A stretch of 64,000 nucleotides of DNA. Origin: Paenibacillus_L residui. GTDB lineage: Bacteria > Bacillota > Bacilli > Paenibacillales > NBRC-103111. Position numbers and translations under genes: made by a program. The stretch lies in the NCBI RefSeq assembly GCF_042677205.1, contig NZ_JBHTIU010000023.1, positions 1 through 64,000 on the forward strand. Reading direction: 5' to 3'. The notes beneath the pieces are model-generated. The model saw only the letters and a list, made by a program, of their open reading frames with translations. It made no database searches and was not told where the DNA came from. Positions 23,688 through 32,598 of the stretch are shown here, piece by piece. Every line of letters starts with the position of its first letter. The stretch's first letter is position 1.

Positions 23688-24869
23688 TTAAATTGATGCC
23701 CGCTTAACTCGCAAGTTTTTCGGGGTATCCGCATTACTACCTCCGCCCCCGCCAGTCCCGGCAGGCCTGTCAGTGTGAATAGCATCAACCATTCCTTTTA
23801 CAACGGGATCGGCTAGGAAAGTGTCCATCTCGCCAGCGATTTGCTCCTTGGTTGCATCAGCAGCAATGCCGCGTGCATGGTAGGACCACAACTTACCTAG
23901 CGTCGTCTCTGGATTCGTCAACTCTTTGCGGACAGCCTCGGACGTCACCTTGCTTTCCATCATTTCGCCGACGATCTTGTCGCGGCCAGCACCTGCCTCT
24001 TTGTCGGCCGCCTCCTTGAGCGATTTGAACAGCGCCTCAATGTCCATTTCACCACTGACTCCCAGAATTTCAGTAGCCTTTGTGCTGATCTCCAACGCAC
24101 GTTGTACCTCCTTGGAAAATTCCGGAGTCAACTCAGCGATTACTTGGTCATTAGACAGCCCCATCTCACCGGCAAGCATTCCAACTGTAATCGTCTTATT
24201 CTCATAACGTTTCTTCAATTCAGAAATCAATTGTGCCCATTCCAATTGCTCATCATCTCCTCTCATTTCTCCCTCGGGGCCAGCCCCGTCTAAATCCCAC
24301 ATTTCCCCGCTCGCAGCGACAATGCGTGTCGGCATCCCCATACGATCAAGCGGCGTCCAATCGATGCTTAGCGGATCATAGCCAACGACCTGCGTCTCGC
24401 CGGAAACGCTTTTTAGCGTGGGGCGTCCGTAAATGCTCACTTGTTTAATGCGCTTGCCCTTAATCCAGCGTTTCAAATCTTCTTCCTTCTTGTCCACGAT
24501 GCCTCGAAAGTACGCCGCTGTCTCGGTCATCTTCGCCCCGATCCAGTGTGTGGCCGGGTCAATAAATTGATTTGATACGTCCTCCGGTCTCTGGTGACCC
24601 TTGAATCCTGCCAGCGTCCGGGTGTTGACCGCGTCAACGATATCCTTCAGCGCCTTATGCGTATAGTTCCAGCCTCGCTTCGACTTGCCGACCGGTACCT
24701 CCACAACAACCTCGAGTGGGTCAGCATCGCCCTGTTTGAGCAAATCAACGTCCACTCCAGGAGCTGGAGGAATATCATTCACGCTCATTTCACCGCTAAC
24801 GCCTGCAAACAAACGAAAAAGGTTGCTACCCTCTGCAGCCATCTCCCCATAAATCAGTGTGCCTCTCAT
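23688..24869 (-). CDS. prohead protease fused to scaffold, with eight GEM motifs (XkdF-like)
   Basis: 393 residues. Residues about 29-187 look like a prohead (S78-like) protease: FKGHQ (His92), then RGIVDKKEEDLKRWI, and KQVSIYG (Ser145), then DPLSIDWTPLDRMGMP. The rest is a helical, charged scaffold region. The tripeptide GEM occurs at residues 8, 26, 188, 200, 234, 273, 301 and 346: twice before the protease, none inside it, six times after. That spacing suggests self-cleavage sites that release the protease and chop the scaffold. The major capsid and portal proteins also carry GEM near their N-termini. The catalytic residues are assigned by pattern, not by alignment. Confidence 0.78.
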   Translation of the reverse strand: MRGTLIYGEMAAEGSNLFRLFAGVSGEMSVNDIPPAPGVDVDLLKQGDADPLEVVVEVPVGKSKRGWNYTHKALKDIVDAVNTRTLAGFKGHQRPEDVSNQFIDPATHWIGAKMTETAAYFRGIVDKKEEDLKRWIKGKRIKQVSIYGRPTLKSVSGETQVVGYDPLSIDWTPLDRMGMPTRIVAASGEMWDLDGAGPEGEMRGDDEQLEWAQLISELKKRYENKTITVGMLAGEMGLSNDQVIAELTPEFSKEVQRALEISTKATEILGVSGEMDIEALFKSLKEAADKEAGAGRDKIVGEMMESKVTSEAVRKELTNPETTLGKLWSYHARGIAADATKEQIAGEMDTFLADPVVKGMVDAIHTDRPAGTGGGGGSNADTPKNLRVKRASI

Positions 24870-25246
24870 TTTTCACGTTCACCCCCTCTCCGTGCCAAGG
24901 TGATTAATCCTCGGCTGATCGCTTCGATTGCTTGCTCCTCAGCTGTGTTATCCTCGTTAGGAGTTTGGAGCGAAGCAAAGTGAAGATGAACCAGTTCATG
25001 CACCAACGTCAATTCCATGTCGTGTGGCTCAATAAGATCAGGTGGATAGTCGACCGGATCAAGCACGTTAATTGCAGCCATGCGCTTTTGTAATTGCCAC
25101 GAACATTCACCGCAAACTCCTTGCAACGTCATATCACGACCCCTCTTAATCCCCGTCACAACAATCCAATCCTGCAGCCTGAGGATCTTCTGCCACTCTG
25201 CACATTTGGTGCGGAGCTCCTCCTCGGTTAAAATAACTTCCTGCAA
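24866..25246 (-). CDS. putative zinc metallopeptidase-like protein in head gene cluster
   Basis: 126 residues from TTG 25246 with GGGAGTGAT. It contains HELVH (residues 83-87) preceded by helical ELTLV, an HExxH zinc-protease motif as in SprT or ImmA-like proteins. C-G-E-C near residue 45 may form a half metal site. Its gene sits between the minor head and protease/scaffold genes and overlaps the latter. Role unknown. Confidence 0.7.
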   Translation of the reverse strand: MQEVILTEEELRTKCAEWQKILRLQDWIVVTGIKRGRDMTLQGVCGECSWQLQKRMAAINVLDPVDYPPDLIEPHDMELTLVHELVHLHFASLQTPNEDNTAEEQAIEAISRGLITLARRGGEREK

Positions 25247-25292
25247 TTACATCACTCCCTTCGGACAAAAGAAAAGACGCCCTAAAAGGCGC

Positions 25293-25430
25293 CTAATCTT
25301 TATCGTTTTCGGTTGAATTTTTGCCGCCATCGAGTAGCTGCAGCTTTTCCCTGGTCTGCTCCTTACGCATCTCTCGGAGTTCTTCCTCGGTCGGAATCAA
25401 CGGGAATTCGATTTCAATGCCCCCTGACAT
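25293..25430 (-). CDS. short charged protein upstream of the HExxH gene
   Basis: 45 residues from ATG 25430, six bases after AAGGAGGG. The product MSGGIEIEFPLIPTEEELRE continues with a basic helix and an Asn/Asp-rich end. It is too short to recognise, but the ribosome site, codon use and packing between two head genes make it a likely real gene. Confidence 0.65.
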   Translation of the reverse strand: MSGGIEIEFPLIPTEEELREMRKEQTREKLQLLDGGKNSTENDKD

Positions 25431-25478
25431 GTGCATCCCTCCTTTGAAACTATCATATCTTGCAAGAAAAGGATGATG

Positions 25479-26501
25479 CTATGCCACTTTGGAATATACG
25501 TTCTGATACCAGTTTTCCAAATCGGGTTGCGATGCAGGATCCTTAATCCATGAGTTCAAGCGATCTATAAAGGCATCTGTGTCCTCATGGACCGAAACAA
25601 GCGTGCACATACAGTTAGGATGTGCTGGCATCGGAGGTTCATCGCTTGGAGGATAGACACCCTTGCCGAGGCCGTGATTAGCTTCAGCCAATCCTTTGCA
25701 AATATGGCAGGGGTCTGAGTTTTTGGAGAGCAGCCAGCGCATTCCTGTATATGATGGCGAGACGCTTGCCGCTGCGATTGTTCCCTCACCAAAGGCGGCC
25801 GCTGTTTCCGTCCGGACAAGCCGAAGGGCTTCATATGAGATATCTTGCGGTATCCGGTTCCCCATTCGCTCCATCATCTCAGGATACTCGGCGGCCAGTG
25901 TCTTCTTCCCTCGGCGTACGTACTGTTCAAGCTGCCGCGCAGTTGCTACCGGGTCCTCCCCTGTAGCAACACCATCCTGGATGATCTCACTCATGGCCAT
26001 ACGATACTTTTGATCATGCTTCCAGATACGGTCAGACAGATGCAAGCCATTATGGGTCCGTGCCCAGCATGTTTCGACCGCTTGTTTATTGGCTCTAGCA
26101 AACGCCTTCTGGACAGGTTCCTTTGCAAGCTTCGTTCTGCTGATCTGCGATAGAGTCACCTCATATGAATAGCTGGAGCCCGCTTCAATAGCCCTACCCA
26201 AATACACAGGCATTACCTTCATTAAAGAATCTGCAATGCCATTATCCCTAAGAGACTGCTCCAGCGCCGTCAGATATCGGATGTTCATCTGACTGCCGTA
26301 ACCTTGGCGTTTCAAACTCCGAATTTCCTTCGCCAGTTTGTCGGTAGCCCGTATATAAATCCCACGGACCTCTTGGTCCTGTCTGAGGCGAAGCTCGATG
26401 TATTTTTTTCGAGCCGATAATGCCCACTGAAAATATGGTCCGACGGTCAGCTTTAATTGCCGCAGCATCTCCTGAGCGGAGGCAAAAGCAATTTTACTCA
26501 T
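25479..26501 (-). CDS. minor head protein (Mu gpF / SPP1 gp7 family)
   Basis: 340 residues. The C-terminal half carries ALRLVRTETAAAFGEGTIAAA, then NSDPCHICKGLAE and PPMPAHPNCMCTLVSV, the Cys/His pattern of the Mu F-like head morphogenesis domain. These proteins sit on the portal and are ejected or processed during DNA delivery. Follows the portal gene by 4 bases. Confidence 0.92.
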   Translation of the reverse strand: MSKIAFASAQEMLRQLKLTVGPYFQWALSARKKYIELRLRQDQEVRGIYIRATDKLAKEIRSLKRQGYGSQMNIRYLTALEQSLRDNGIADSLMKVMPVYLGRAIEAGSSYSYEVTLSQISRTKLAKEPVQKAFARANKQAVETCWARTHNGLHLSDRIWKHDQKYRMAMSEIIQDGVATGEDPVATARQLEQYVRRGKKTLAAEYPEMMERMGNRIPQDISYEALRLVRTETAAAFGEGTIAAASVSPSYTGMRWLLSKNSDPCHICKGLAEANHGLGKGVYPPSDEPPMPAHPNCMCTLVSVHEDTDAFIDRLNSWIKDPASQPDLENWYQNVYSKVA

Positions 26502-26504
26502 ACC

Positions 26505-27992
26505 CTATCCCGCCTTATCCAACTCGTTTTTTTCAGCGTCAAGATACGACGCATCTTCAAGGCGCGCTCGGAATATAGAAGTCTGCAATATTCGATCCTT
26601 TTCACCTGCCACTTCTGGATCGTCCGATTCGAAATCACGGATGGTATCGATCCAGTATTTCAGATACTCCACGGCTGCTTCCATTGACATGAGTTGCCCA
26701 CTCACTGCTTTGTCGAGTGCTTCGACTATCAGTTTCAATTCCTCGGCAGCGTCCTTCGAATCACGAGGGTCTATATTCTCCCAAATCAGTTCAGTCTCAA
26801 AAGTTGAAAACGATACGTTTTCCGACTGAGAAATCATAGATAGGACCATACGACAAAGCAATTTCCAAGAATCCGCGAACATCTGCCGCTTACGCTCAAT
26901 CTTTTGGATAAACACAGGCATCTGCTCCTTGGTCGAAGCAAGTGACGACGGAGTATGCACACCAAAAACAAACTCCGGCGTCTCTGATGCGGATATGATG
27001 CAGTAGAAGATGAACTCCAGCAATGCGGTAGCATCACCTGTAGCGGACTTCGCCTCGATAAACGCTGCATCCTCACTCTCCTGAAATATCAACATTTCAT
27101 GACCCTCAAGTTTGAGAGTGCCTCCCTTTTTTGCAAACTCAGCGGGGTCGTTAACTCCGAAGTTATTCCTCAGAAACGCGGCCACATCTTTGAGTTTTAG
27201 CTTCAACCGCGGCGTACTGTGCATCTTAGAGCCCTGAATCGCATGGAGAAAAACGTCATGATAAGCCTTCAAGAACGGTTCAACAGACTCTAGATCGCTC
27301 TTGCCGAACTCAGTTGTCTCGTCTCCTTCATTTTTAAAGTGAACGATAGGTATGAATCCCCACGGATTCAATGTCTCTCCAGCCTCTAGGCCAGGAGGGG
27401 GATCGCCTTCAACCTCAATTATGCGTCGCTCCGCGCTTATGCGTTGCTTAATGGTTGCCTTCCGATTCGCTCCACTCTCATCTACCCATGTATGGGTAGA
27501 TTCAAGGATATACTCTAGCGGTTCCCCGGTGAGAGGGTCTCGGTTGATTTTCTTGACTTGTTCTGGTGGGATGATGTTATAAACTAGACGCTTATTCTCT
27601 TCTGGGTAAAGTAGAGAAGGGTTGTCCTCCCGCGTAAGCCAAACGAAGCAGTCTGCCTCTTTGATCGCATTTATCTGTGTACGTTGGACCTTGGAATGGT
27701 TCTTCTTGAAAAACTTCTGTAATCGGTCTTTGGCCTCTTCGTCCACGCTGTTTATCTCCGGAATACCCATAAATCCTACGGTCGCATTTACAATTTTCTT
27801 TGCAAAGCCAGCTCCAAGCTTGTAATTCTCCTCCGTATTATCATATAGAGCCCGTGCTTTTTTATAGTCGACGCGTGTTGAGTCAAGCGTATACGTTACG
27901 CCTATACTGCCGGTAACAAGACCCCACAATCCAGATAACCCGTTTCGCAGTCGAGACATTTCACCAACCGCACGGGTCCACCAACTAGCCAT
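26505..27992 (-). CDS. portal protein
   Basis: 495 residues, ATG 27992 with GAGGAGGG. YDNTEENYKLGAGFAKKIVNA, then KEADCFVWLTREDNP, then GFIPIVHFKNEGDETTEFGKS match SPP1 gp6/XkdE-type portals, which form the dodecameric DNA gate. The N-terminus contains a GEM tripeptide at residues 10-12 (RAVGEM), the motif repeated in the scaffold and capsid proteins. Overlaps the terminase stop by eight bases. Confidence 0.92.
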   Translation of the reverse strand: MASWWTRAVGEMSRLRNGLSGLWGLVTGSIGVTYTLDSTRVDYKKARALYDNTEENYKLGAGFAKKIVNATVGFMGIPEINSVDEEAKDRLQKFFKKNHSKVQRTQINAIKEADCFVWLTREDNPSLLYPEENKRLVYNIIPPEQVKKINRDPLTGEPLEYILESTHTWVDESGANRKATIKQRISAERRIIEVEGDPPPGLEAGETLNPWGFIPIVHFKNEGDETTEFGKSDLESVEPFLKAYHDVFLHAIQGSKMHSTPRLKLKLKDVAAFLRNNFGVNDPAEFAKKGGTLKLEGHEMLIFQESEDAAFIEAKSATGDATALLEFIFYCIISASETPEFVFGVHTPSSLASTKEQMPVFIQKIERKRQMFADSWKLLCRMVLSMISQSENVSFSTFETELIWENIDPRDSKDAAEELKLIVEALDKAVSGQLMSMEAAVEYLKYWIDTIRDFESDDPEVAGEKDRILQTSIFRARLEDASYLDAEKNELDKAG

Positions 27993-29415
27993 AAAGTTTC
28001 CCTCCTCTCAACAGAGCTGCGGCTATCGGATCGACAACCATTCCGGTTTTCGCAAACGCCAAAACAAGCGCGTCCGCCCGGTCAGGTGATCGAAGTCCCC
28101 GCTTTTTCATGTCTTTTTTTGATTCAAGAATAATACGTCCTTTGCTTGTGACCGTGTACTTCCGGGTTGAAAGTTGGGCGATCAGATCCTCATCATTAGG
28201 TATCTGAATGTCCCCAGCCTGCAGCAAGTCCCGGACATTCGCCCAGGCTTCAGTCCCCCAATTATCATAGTGGTCGGGGTCGTCAGCCTTGCCGCCGTTG
28301 TGACAGTCGATCACGTCGATGTACAACCCTTCTTCACGAACCACTTCCCGTACTCGGTCAGTCACCCCACCACCGACGCCGTCATCGTCAATCTTAATGG
28401 TGCAGCGCGGGCGTCCGTAAGTCAGCATGAGCTCCTTTGCTAAGTTAATGACCCACCCGGCCGTCTCCATGGTATCCTTTTTGGTATATGTCCTGATAAG
28501 CGGAACCAGAAGGCCGACTCGAGGCACAATGACGGTTTCGTCGTCACCAAAACGGGCTACGTCGACGCCAATCTCAAGAGGCGCCGCTTCCGGGATATTA
28601 AGACTCCCGTCTTCCTGTTGGTATACTTCCCGCATAGCGGCCGCCTCGGCCAATTCCAAGGGGATGAAGGTGTCCGGCTCAGCGCGGGGAAACTCCCCAT
28701 CCACCCGGACGCGAACAACATCGCTGTCCTTACCATATTGCTTTTCAAGACGCTCAATGTTTTTACGATTGGTTCGCTTGCTGTCACGTGACGAAACCTT
28801 GTGAGTCTTGAAGTCTCCCCTGTTTTGATGATGCGAACGATAAAAATACCCGTTCGTTCGAGTCGGGTTTCCGCACATCAATAGTTTGTTTTCTGGACCA
28901 GACAGCGTACCGTCGATTGCTTCCATGATCTGATCCGCAACGCCGGATGCTTCATCCACAATGAAAAGCATGTAGTCCTCGTGAAAGCCCTGCATATTCT
29001 CCGGCTTGGTTGCGGTCCGGGCTGTTGCAAACCAACGCTCCTCATGGCCGATCATATAAATCTTGGTTTTCGTCCATTTGAGCAGATTCTTCACCATCGA
29101 GCCCTCTAGCCACTTAGCGACCTCTGCCCAAAGCACATCATGCAGCTGCTGCCTAGTTGGTGCAGTACAAACAACCTTTGGGTTTGGACGACAGCACAAG
29201 AACCAGACGACTACCCAAGCTTCCAATGAAGTTTTACCAACACCTTGGCCAGACCGCACACTCACTAAAGGATGATGAGCAATATCATGGAGAACAGCAG
29301 CCTGCCATTCGTCCGGCTCAACCCCCAACATGTCCTGGACAAAAGCAAGGGGATCATCCCAATAAAGGTCAATGAGAGAAACGAGGTCGGCGACGACGTT
29401 ATACGGCTTACCCAT
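27985..29415 (-). CDS. terminase large subunit
   Basis: 476 residues from ATG 29415 (a longer frame exists upstream). Walker A VRSGQGVGKTS near residue 50, a DEAS Walker B-like box in MLFIVDEASGVAD, and a nuclease domain with IGVDVARFGDDETV and KIDDDGVGGGVTDRV. It cuts and pumps phage DNA into the prohead. The start lies within the last codons of the small subunit gene. Confidence 0.94.
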   Translation of the reverse strand: MGKPYNVVADLVSLIDLYWDDPLAFVQDMLGVEPDEWQAAVLHDIAHHPLVSVRSGQGVGKTSLEAWVVVWFLCCRPNPKVVCTAPTRQQLHDVLWAEVAKWLEGSMVKNLLKWTKTKIYMIGHEERWFATARTATKPENMQGFHEDYMLFIVDEASGVADQIMEAIDGTLSGPENKLLMCGNPTRTNGYFYRSHHQNRGDFKTHKVSSRDSKRTNRKNIERLEKQYGKDSDVVRVRVDGEFPRAEPDTFIPLELAEAAAMREVYQQEDGSLNIPEAAPLEIGVDVARFGDDETVIVPRVGLLVPLIRTYTKKDTMETAGWVINLAKELMLTYGRPRCTIKIDDDGVGGGVTDRVREVVREEGLYIDVIDCHNGGKADDPDHYDNWGTEAWANVRDLLQAGDIQIPNDEDLIAQLSTRKYTVTSKGRIILESKKDMKKRGLRSPDRADALVLAFAKTGMVVDPIAAALLRGGKLYG

Positions 29416-30289
29416 TTGACTCCACCTTCGCTCGACGTTTCTCTGCAATTTCTTTCAGTGCATCGGTCCAACTTTGTGTTGCCCCTGCCCCGCCCTGAAG
29501 TTTCTGTAGCTCAATCTGTAAGATGGCCGTCCGAACCTGTTTTTCCTCATCGATGGCCACCAGCTTATTTTTAAGTTCGATTGCCTTCAACTTCTTGTCC
29601 TGGACACGAGTCAACGCTTCTTCAAGTTTGATGATATCGTCAATCGCACGGAATTCAGTTTCTTCGATCTCGGATTCGACCATTTCAGTGCGAGTAACCG
29701 GTATTGTCTTAGTAACACCAGTCTTTTCATCGTGAACGGTCATAACATCCTTAATCGCCTTGAGTTCATTTAGGACACGCCGCTGCTTTTCAGTCAACCC
29801 ATTCATCAGCTTACTGATCCTCTGCAGCATGCGTCGCTCCCGGATAGATAGCAGCATAATCGCATCATCTGCTTGCTGGATCGGATCAGTATCGATCAGG
29901 TCAACAAGCTCCTGCTCGTCTTCCTCAAGAGCATCAAGCCAGATCGTCTCATACTCGCCGGTTGTAACAGCCTTTTTATTACCGGGAGGACCGCCGGAAC
30001 CGCCGCGGTTTCCCTTAGCGTTCTGGTTCCCTTTCGGGGCACCACCTTTATTGCCAAGAGCGTTCTTGTTGCCCTTCGGCGCTCCTCTTCGTTTGGTAAC
30101 GTTACTATTAGATTCATTGGTAACGTTACCTTTCAAATCGTCAGCCCAGCGGTCCTGACTTTTCCACTTGCGGACCTGAGTCTCGCCGATTCCGAGGGAG
30201 GCAGCAATGTCCTTTAGTTTCATCTTGCCGCCGCTGTCCAGCCACATTTTCTTGGCTTCTGCCCGTTGTGGGCTCCGTTCTCTCGCCAC
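29408..30289 (-). CDS. terminase small subunit (XtmA-like)
   Basis: 293 residues, GTG 30289 after GGAGGTGG. A homeodomain-like helix-turn-helix at residues 22-45 (MKLKDIAASLGIGETQVRKW) binds packaging DNA. Next is a basic Gly/Asn-rich repeat with KGGAPKGNQNAKGN, then a long helical oligomerisation region. Same design as PBSX XtmA. Confidence 0.9.
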   Translation of the reverse strand: MARERSPQRAEAKKMWLDSGGKMKLKDIAASLGIGETQVRKWKSQDRWADDLKGNVTNESNSNVTKRRGAPKGNKNALGNKGGAPKGNQNAKGNRGGSGGPPGNKKAVTTGEYETIWLDALEEDEQELVDLIDTDPIQQADDAIMLLSIRERRMLQRISKLMNGLTEKQRRVLNELKAIKDVMTVHDEKTGVTKTIPVTRTEMVESEIEETEFRAIDDIIKLEEALTRVQDKKLKAIELKNKLVAIDEEKQVRTAILQIELQKLQGGAGATQSWTDALKEIAEKRRAKVESNG

Positions 30290-30323
30290 TACATACCACC
30301 ACCTCCGACAAGAAAAAGACTCA

Positions 30324-30524
30324 TTAGGACCCTTTTTTAAGTTTCAGAACTTGGTTAGGAATATCGGGTTTACTCCCTAGACTTATCCAATCAGGGTATG
30401 TATACCTGACTTTTTCAGCTCTTTCTAACTCGCTTGTCAAACTTTCTAAGAGAGTAGCTCGCTTTACCTGTTCTCCTAACTTTCTGCTTGAGATTCCTTC
30501 TTCTTCAAAACGCTTTAGTACCAT
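30324..30524 (-). CDS. hypothetical protein upstream of terminase
   Basis: 66 residues from ATG 30524 with AAGGAG. Basic N-terminal helix (MVLKRFEEEGISSRKLGEQV), then acidic helix and a C-terminal YPDWISLGSKPDIPN. Not recognised; position suggests a late-operon accessory gene. Confidence 0.6.
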   Translation of the reverse strand: MVLKRFEEEGISSRKLGEQVKRATLLESLTSELERAEKVRYTYPDWISLGSKPDIPNQVLKLKKGS

Positions 30525-30617
30525 ACGTTACAACTCCTTATCAATTATTGAAGGTCTGTATTCGGCCCCCGATTTTATGATAAGGATCTGCAATACATAA
30601 ATAACGTTCAGAGTGTA

Positions 30618-30833
30618 CTACAATCCATCCTTCTGTAACTCTATATCTATTTCAATCAGCTTTTTCAGATCGTCCACCGTCTTAATTTCAATGTGGCCAG
30701 CTTGAAAGTCTTTAACCCAGCGTGCAATAGCAGCTTTTACGATCTTGCGATACTGTTCTTTAGACTCCAAGATACCTTCCATCACCGCGAGCTCATGCTG
30801 CAGCAGTAAATCTTCATTATTCGTTGTTCCCAT
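30618..30833 (-). CDS. hypothetical helical phage protein
   Basis: 71 residues, ATG 30833 with GAGGGG. Helical, QHELAVMEGILESKEQYRKI, then AIARWVKDFQAGHIEIKT. The aromatic/basic end of the first helix and the KTVDDLKKLIEID segment give no clear family. It stands alone between the methyltransferase gene and the small gene before terminase. Confidence 0.6.
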   Translation of the reverse strand: MGTTNNEDLLLQHELAVMEGILESKEQYRKIVKAAIARWVKDFQAGHIEIKTVDDLKKLIEIDIELQKDGL

Positions 30834-30970
30834 TGTCGTTCCCCTCGGCTTTCCGATATGATGGAATGCGAGATAGCGGATGTCAGCTAAATGCCGCGCG
30901 CGGCGGGCCGCTATCTCAGCCGGGGGATACCCTGGTCTAAGGGGAGGACGTTACCGCGTCCTCCTTTTTC
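30834..30970 (+). ncRNA. candidate plus-strand small RNA downstream of methyltransferase gene
   Basis: TTGTCG-18-TATGAT (-10 at 30856-30861) is a plausible promoter overlapping the start of the minus-strand 30833 gene. The following 100 bases contain GAGATAGCGG pairing with CCGCTATCTC (10 bp), then GGAGGACG-TTAC-CGTCCTCC followed by TTTTT at about 30965. No gene lies on this strand. It could be a regulatory RNA, or these structures could serve the minus-strand transcript instead. Confidence 0.38.
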
Positions 30971-30972
30971 TT

Positions 30973-32271
30973 TTATGCTGCTGTTTCAGACCGATGAATA
31001 AGAATTGGCTCGATACCAGTCGCTTGCTGGTACCGCTTTTTAATCACATCACAGAATACTGGATCAAGCTCTATGGTCCGGCACGCCCTGCCCATCTGTT
31101 CACATGTCATCAATGTGGAGCCGCTACCGCCGAAGAAATCGACGACCAAGTCGCCGCGCTGGCTGCTGTTGCCGATTGGTATGGCCAGCAATTCGAGAGG
31201 CTTCTGTGTCGGGTGGACGTATTTCGTGACGTCTCCGCGGGACACTTCCCATACCGTTGTTGGCAAGGGCTCTTCCGCCGGCAATCCCGAACGCCATACC
31301 GTCGATTGTCGGCGGTCGCCGTACCAGGCAGGGGACTGCCTGCGCATATGGCCGTAGAAAACCGGCTCATGCTGCCAGCGGTACTGCGACCAACCGAAGG
31401 AAGCGGCGTTTTTCACCCAGACACACTGTGAACGGACAACGATGCCTGCTGTGTTCATGGCATCCTCGAATTCACGCTGATAAGAAGAAGGATGGAAGAC
31501 ATAGATTGCTGCGGTGGGTTCCATTGCTGCAACATAGTTCTTAAAAACGGAATGCAAAAAGCCCGCAAATTCCTCTGCGGGCATGTCATCGTTCATTATA
31601 CTGCTGCGTCCGTCTGCAGCGAGCCGCTCCGAATCGCTCTCTACGGCCACATTGTACGGCGGATCAGTGACAACAAGGGCAGCCTTGGCTCCTTCCATCA
31701 ATCGTGAGACGTCTTCCGGATCCGTAGCATCGCCACACACTAAAAGATGCCTCCCGAGCTGCCAGACATCGCCGCGGCGCGTCTCTGGCTCCTTGATCTG
31801 TTCAAGAGTCCGGCCAACATCGAAATCATCCTCAACCACCTGCGGCTCTATGTCCGGTACGTCCGGCATCCCTGCGATTAGGTCTCCTATCTCATCCTGA
31901 TCGAAGCCGGTAAGCTCCAAATCCGCCCCGACCACCTGCAGTTCCGAGAGCAATATGGCCAAGGCATCCTCATCCCATCGCCCGCTGATCTTGTTTAACG
32001 CGAGGTTAAGCAGACGCTCCTGCTCCGGGTTCAGGTCAACAACGGAAACCTCTACCTCCGAGTGCCCTAGCTCTTTGACAAGGATCTTGAAGCGTTGATG
32101 CCCGCCGACCATATTGCCGGTCCGTTCGTTCCAGACGATCGGCTCTACGTACCCGAACGATTCAATGCTGTGGCGCAGTTTCTCGTACTCCGGATCGCCA
32201 GGCTGAAGATCGACACGGGGGTTGTAGACTGCTGGATTGATGTGATCTATTGGGATGGTTTGAATGTTCAT
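30973..32271 (-). CDS. ParB-domain / adenine DNA methyltransferase fusion
   Basis: 432 residues from ATG 32271. Residues 1-90 are a ParB/Srx-like domain (IPIDHINPAVYNPR, then GNMVGGHQRFKIL). Residues 180-420 are a beta-group methyltransferase with VVTDPPYNVAVES and DFFGGSGSTLMTCEQ (AdoMet FxGxG motif). The DPPY motif indicates an N6-adenine or N4-cytosine enzyme. ParB-MTase fusions are common in phages, where they may protect DNA from host restriction. First of three methyltransferase genes in this segment. Confidence 0.88.
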   Translation of the reverse strand: MNIQTIPIDHINPAVYNPRVDLQPGDPEYEKLRHSIESFGYVEPIVWNERTGNMVGGHQRFKILVKELGHSEVEVSVVDLNPEQERLLNLALNKISGRWDEDALAILLSELQVVGADLELTGFDQDEIGDLIAGMPDVPDIEPQVVEDDFDVGRTLEQIKEPETRRGDVWQLGRHLLVCGDATDPEDVSRLMEGAKAALVVTDPPYNVAVESDSERLAADGRSSIMNDDMPAEEFAGFLHSVFKNYVAAMEPTAAIYVFHPSSYQREFEDAMNTAGIVVRSQCVWVKNAASFGWSQYRWQHEPVFYGHMRRQSPAWYGDRRQSTVWRSGLPAEEPLPTTVWEVSRGDVTKYVHPTQKPLELLAIPIGNSSQRGDLVVDFFGGSGSTLMTCEQMGRACRTIELDPVFCDVIKKRYQQATGIEPILIHRSETAA

Positions 32272-32328
32272 GTGATCGCTCCTTTTTAAAAAAAGCACTA
32301 GATGGTGCTAACTTCTAAAAAACTGTAA

Positions 32329-32550
32329 CTATTTTTCTTCTGCTATACCCCCTCTTTTAAAATGATATTTATCACTACAATTCTTACAATCACAATAAAT
32401 GTCCCAATTTTTAAACCCTGTAATGTCATCAATTTCATAAGCTACGACGCCTTTTCCACATGGACACTCATATTTCTGTTCGGTTATATGTCCATGTCTA
32501 TTACTAAAACCTACACTATCACTTTTGGTGTCAATCAGTTTTAAATACAT
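32329..32550 (-). CDS. small zinc-ribbon-like protein
   Basis: 73 residues from ATG 32550 (GGGAGGG six bases upstream). Two Cys pairs, YECPCGKGV and YCDCKNCSDKY, suggest a zinc ribbon. Family not recognised; it lies between two DNA-modification genes, so nucleic-acid binding is plausible. Confidence 0.6.
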   Translation of the reverse strand: MYLKLIDTKSDSVGFSNRHGHITEQKYECPCGKGVVAYEIDDITGFKNWDIYCDCKNCSDKYHFKRGGIAEEK

Positions 32551-32598
32551 GCCCATCCCTCCCTCTCATTATATTTCGACAAAAGGAAGGGATTTCCT

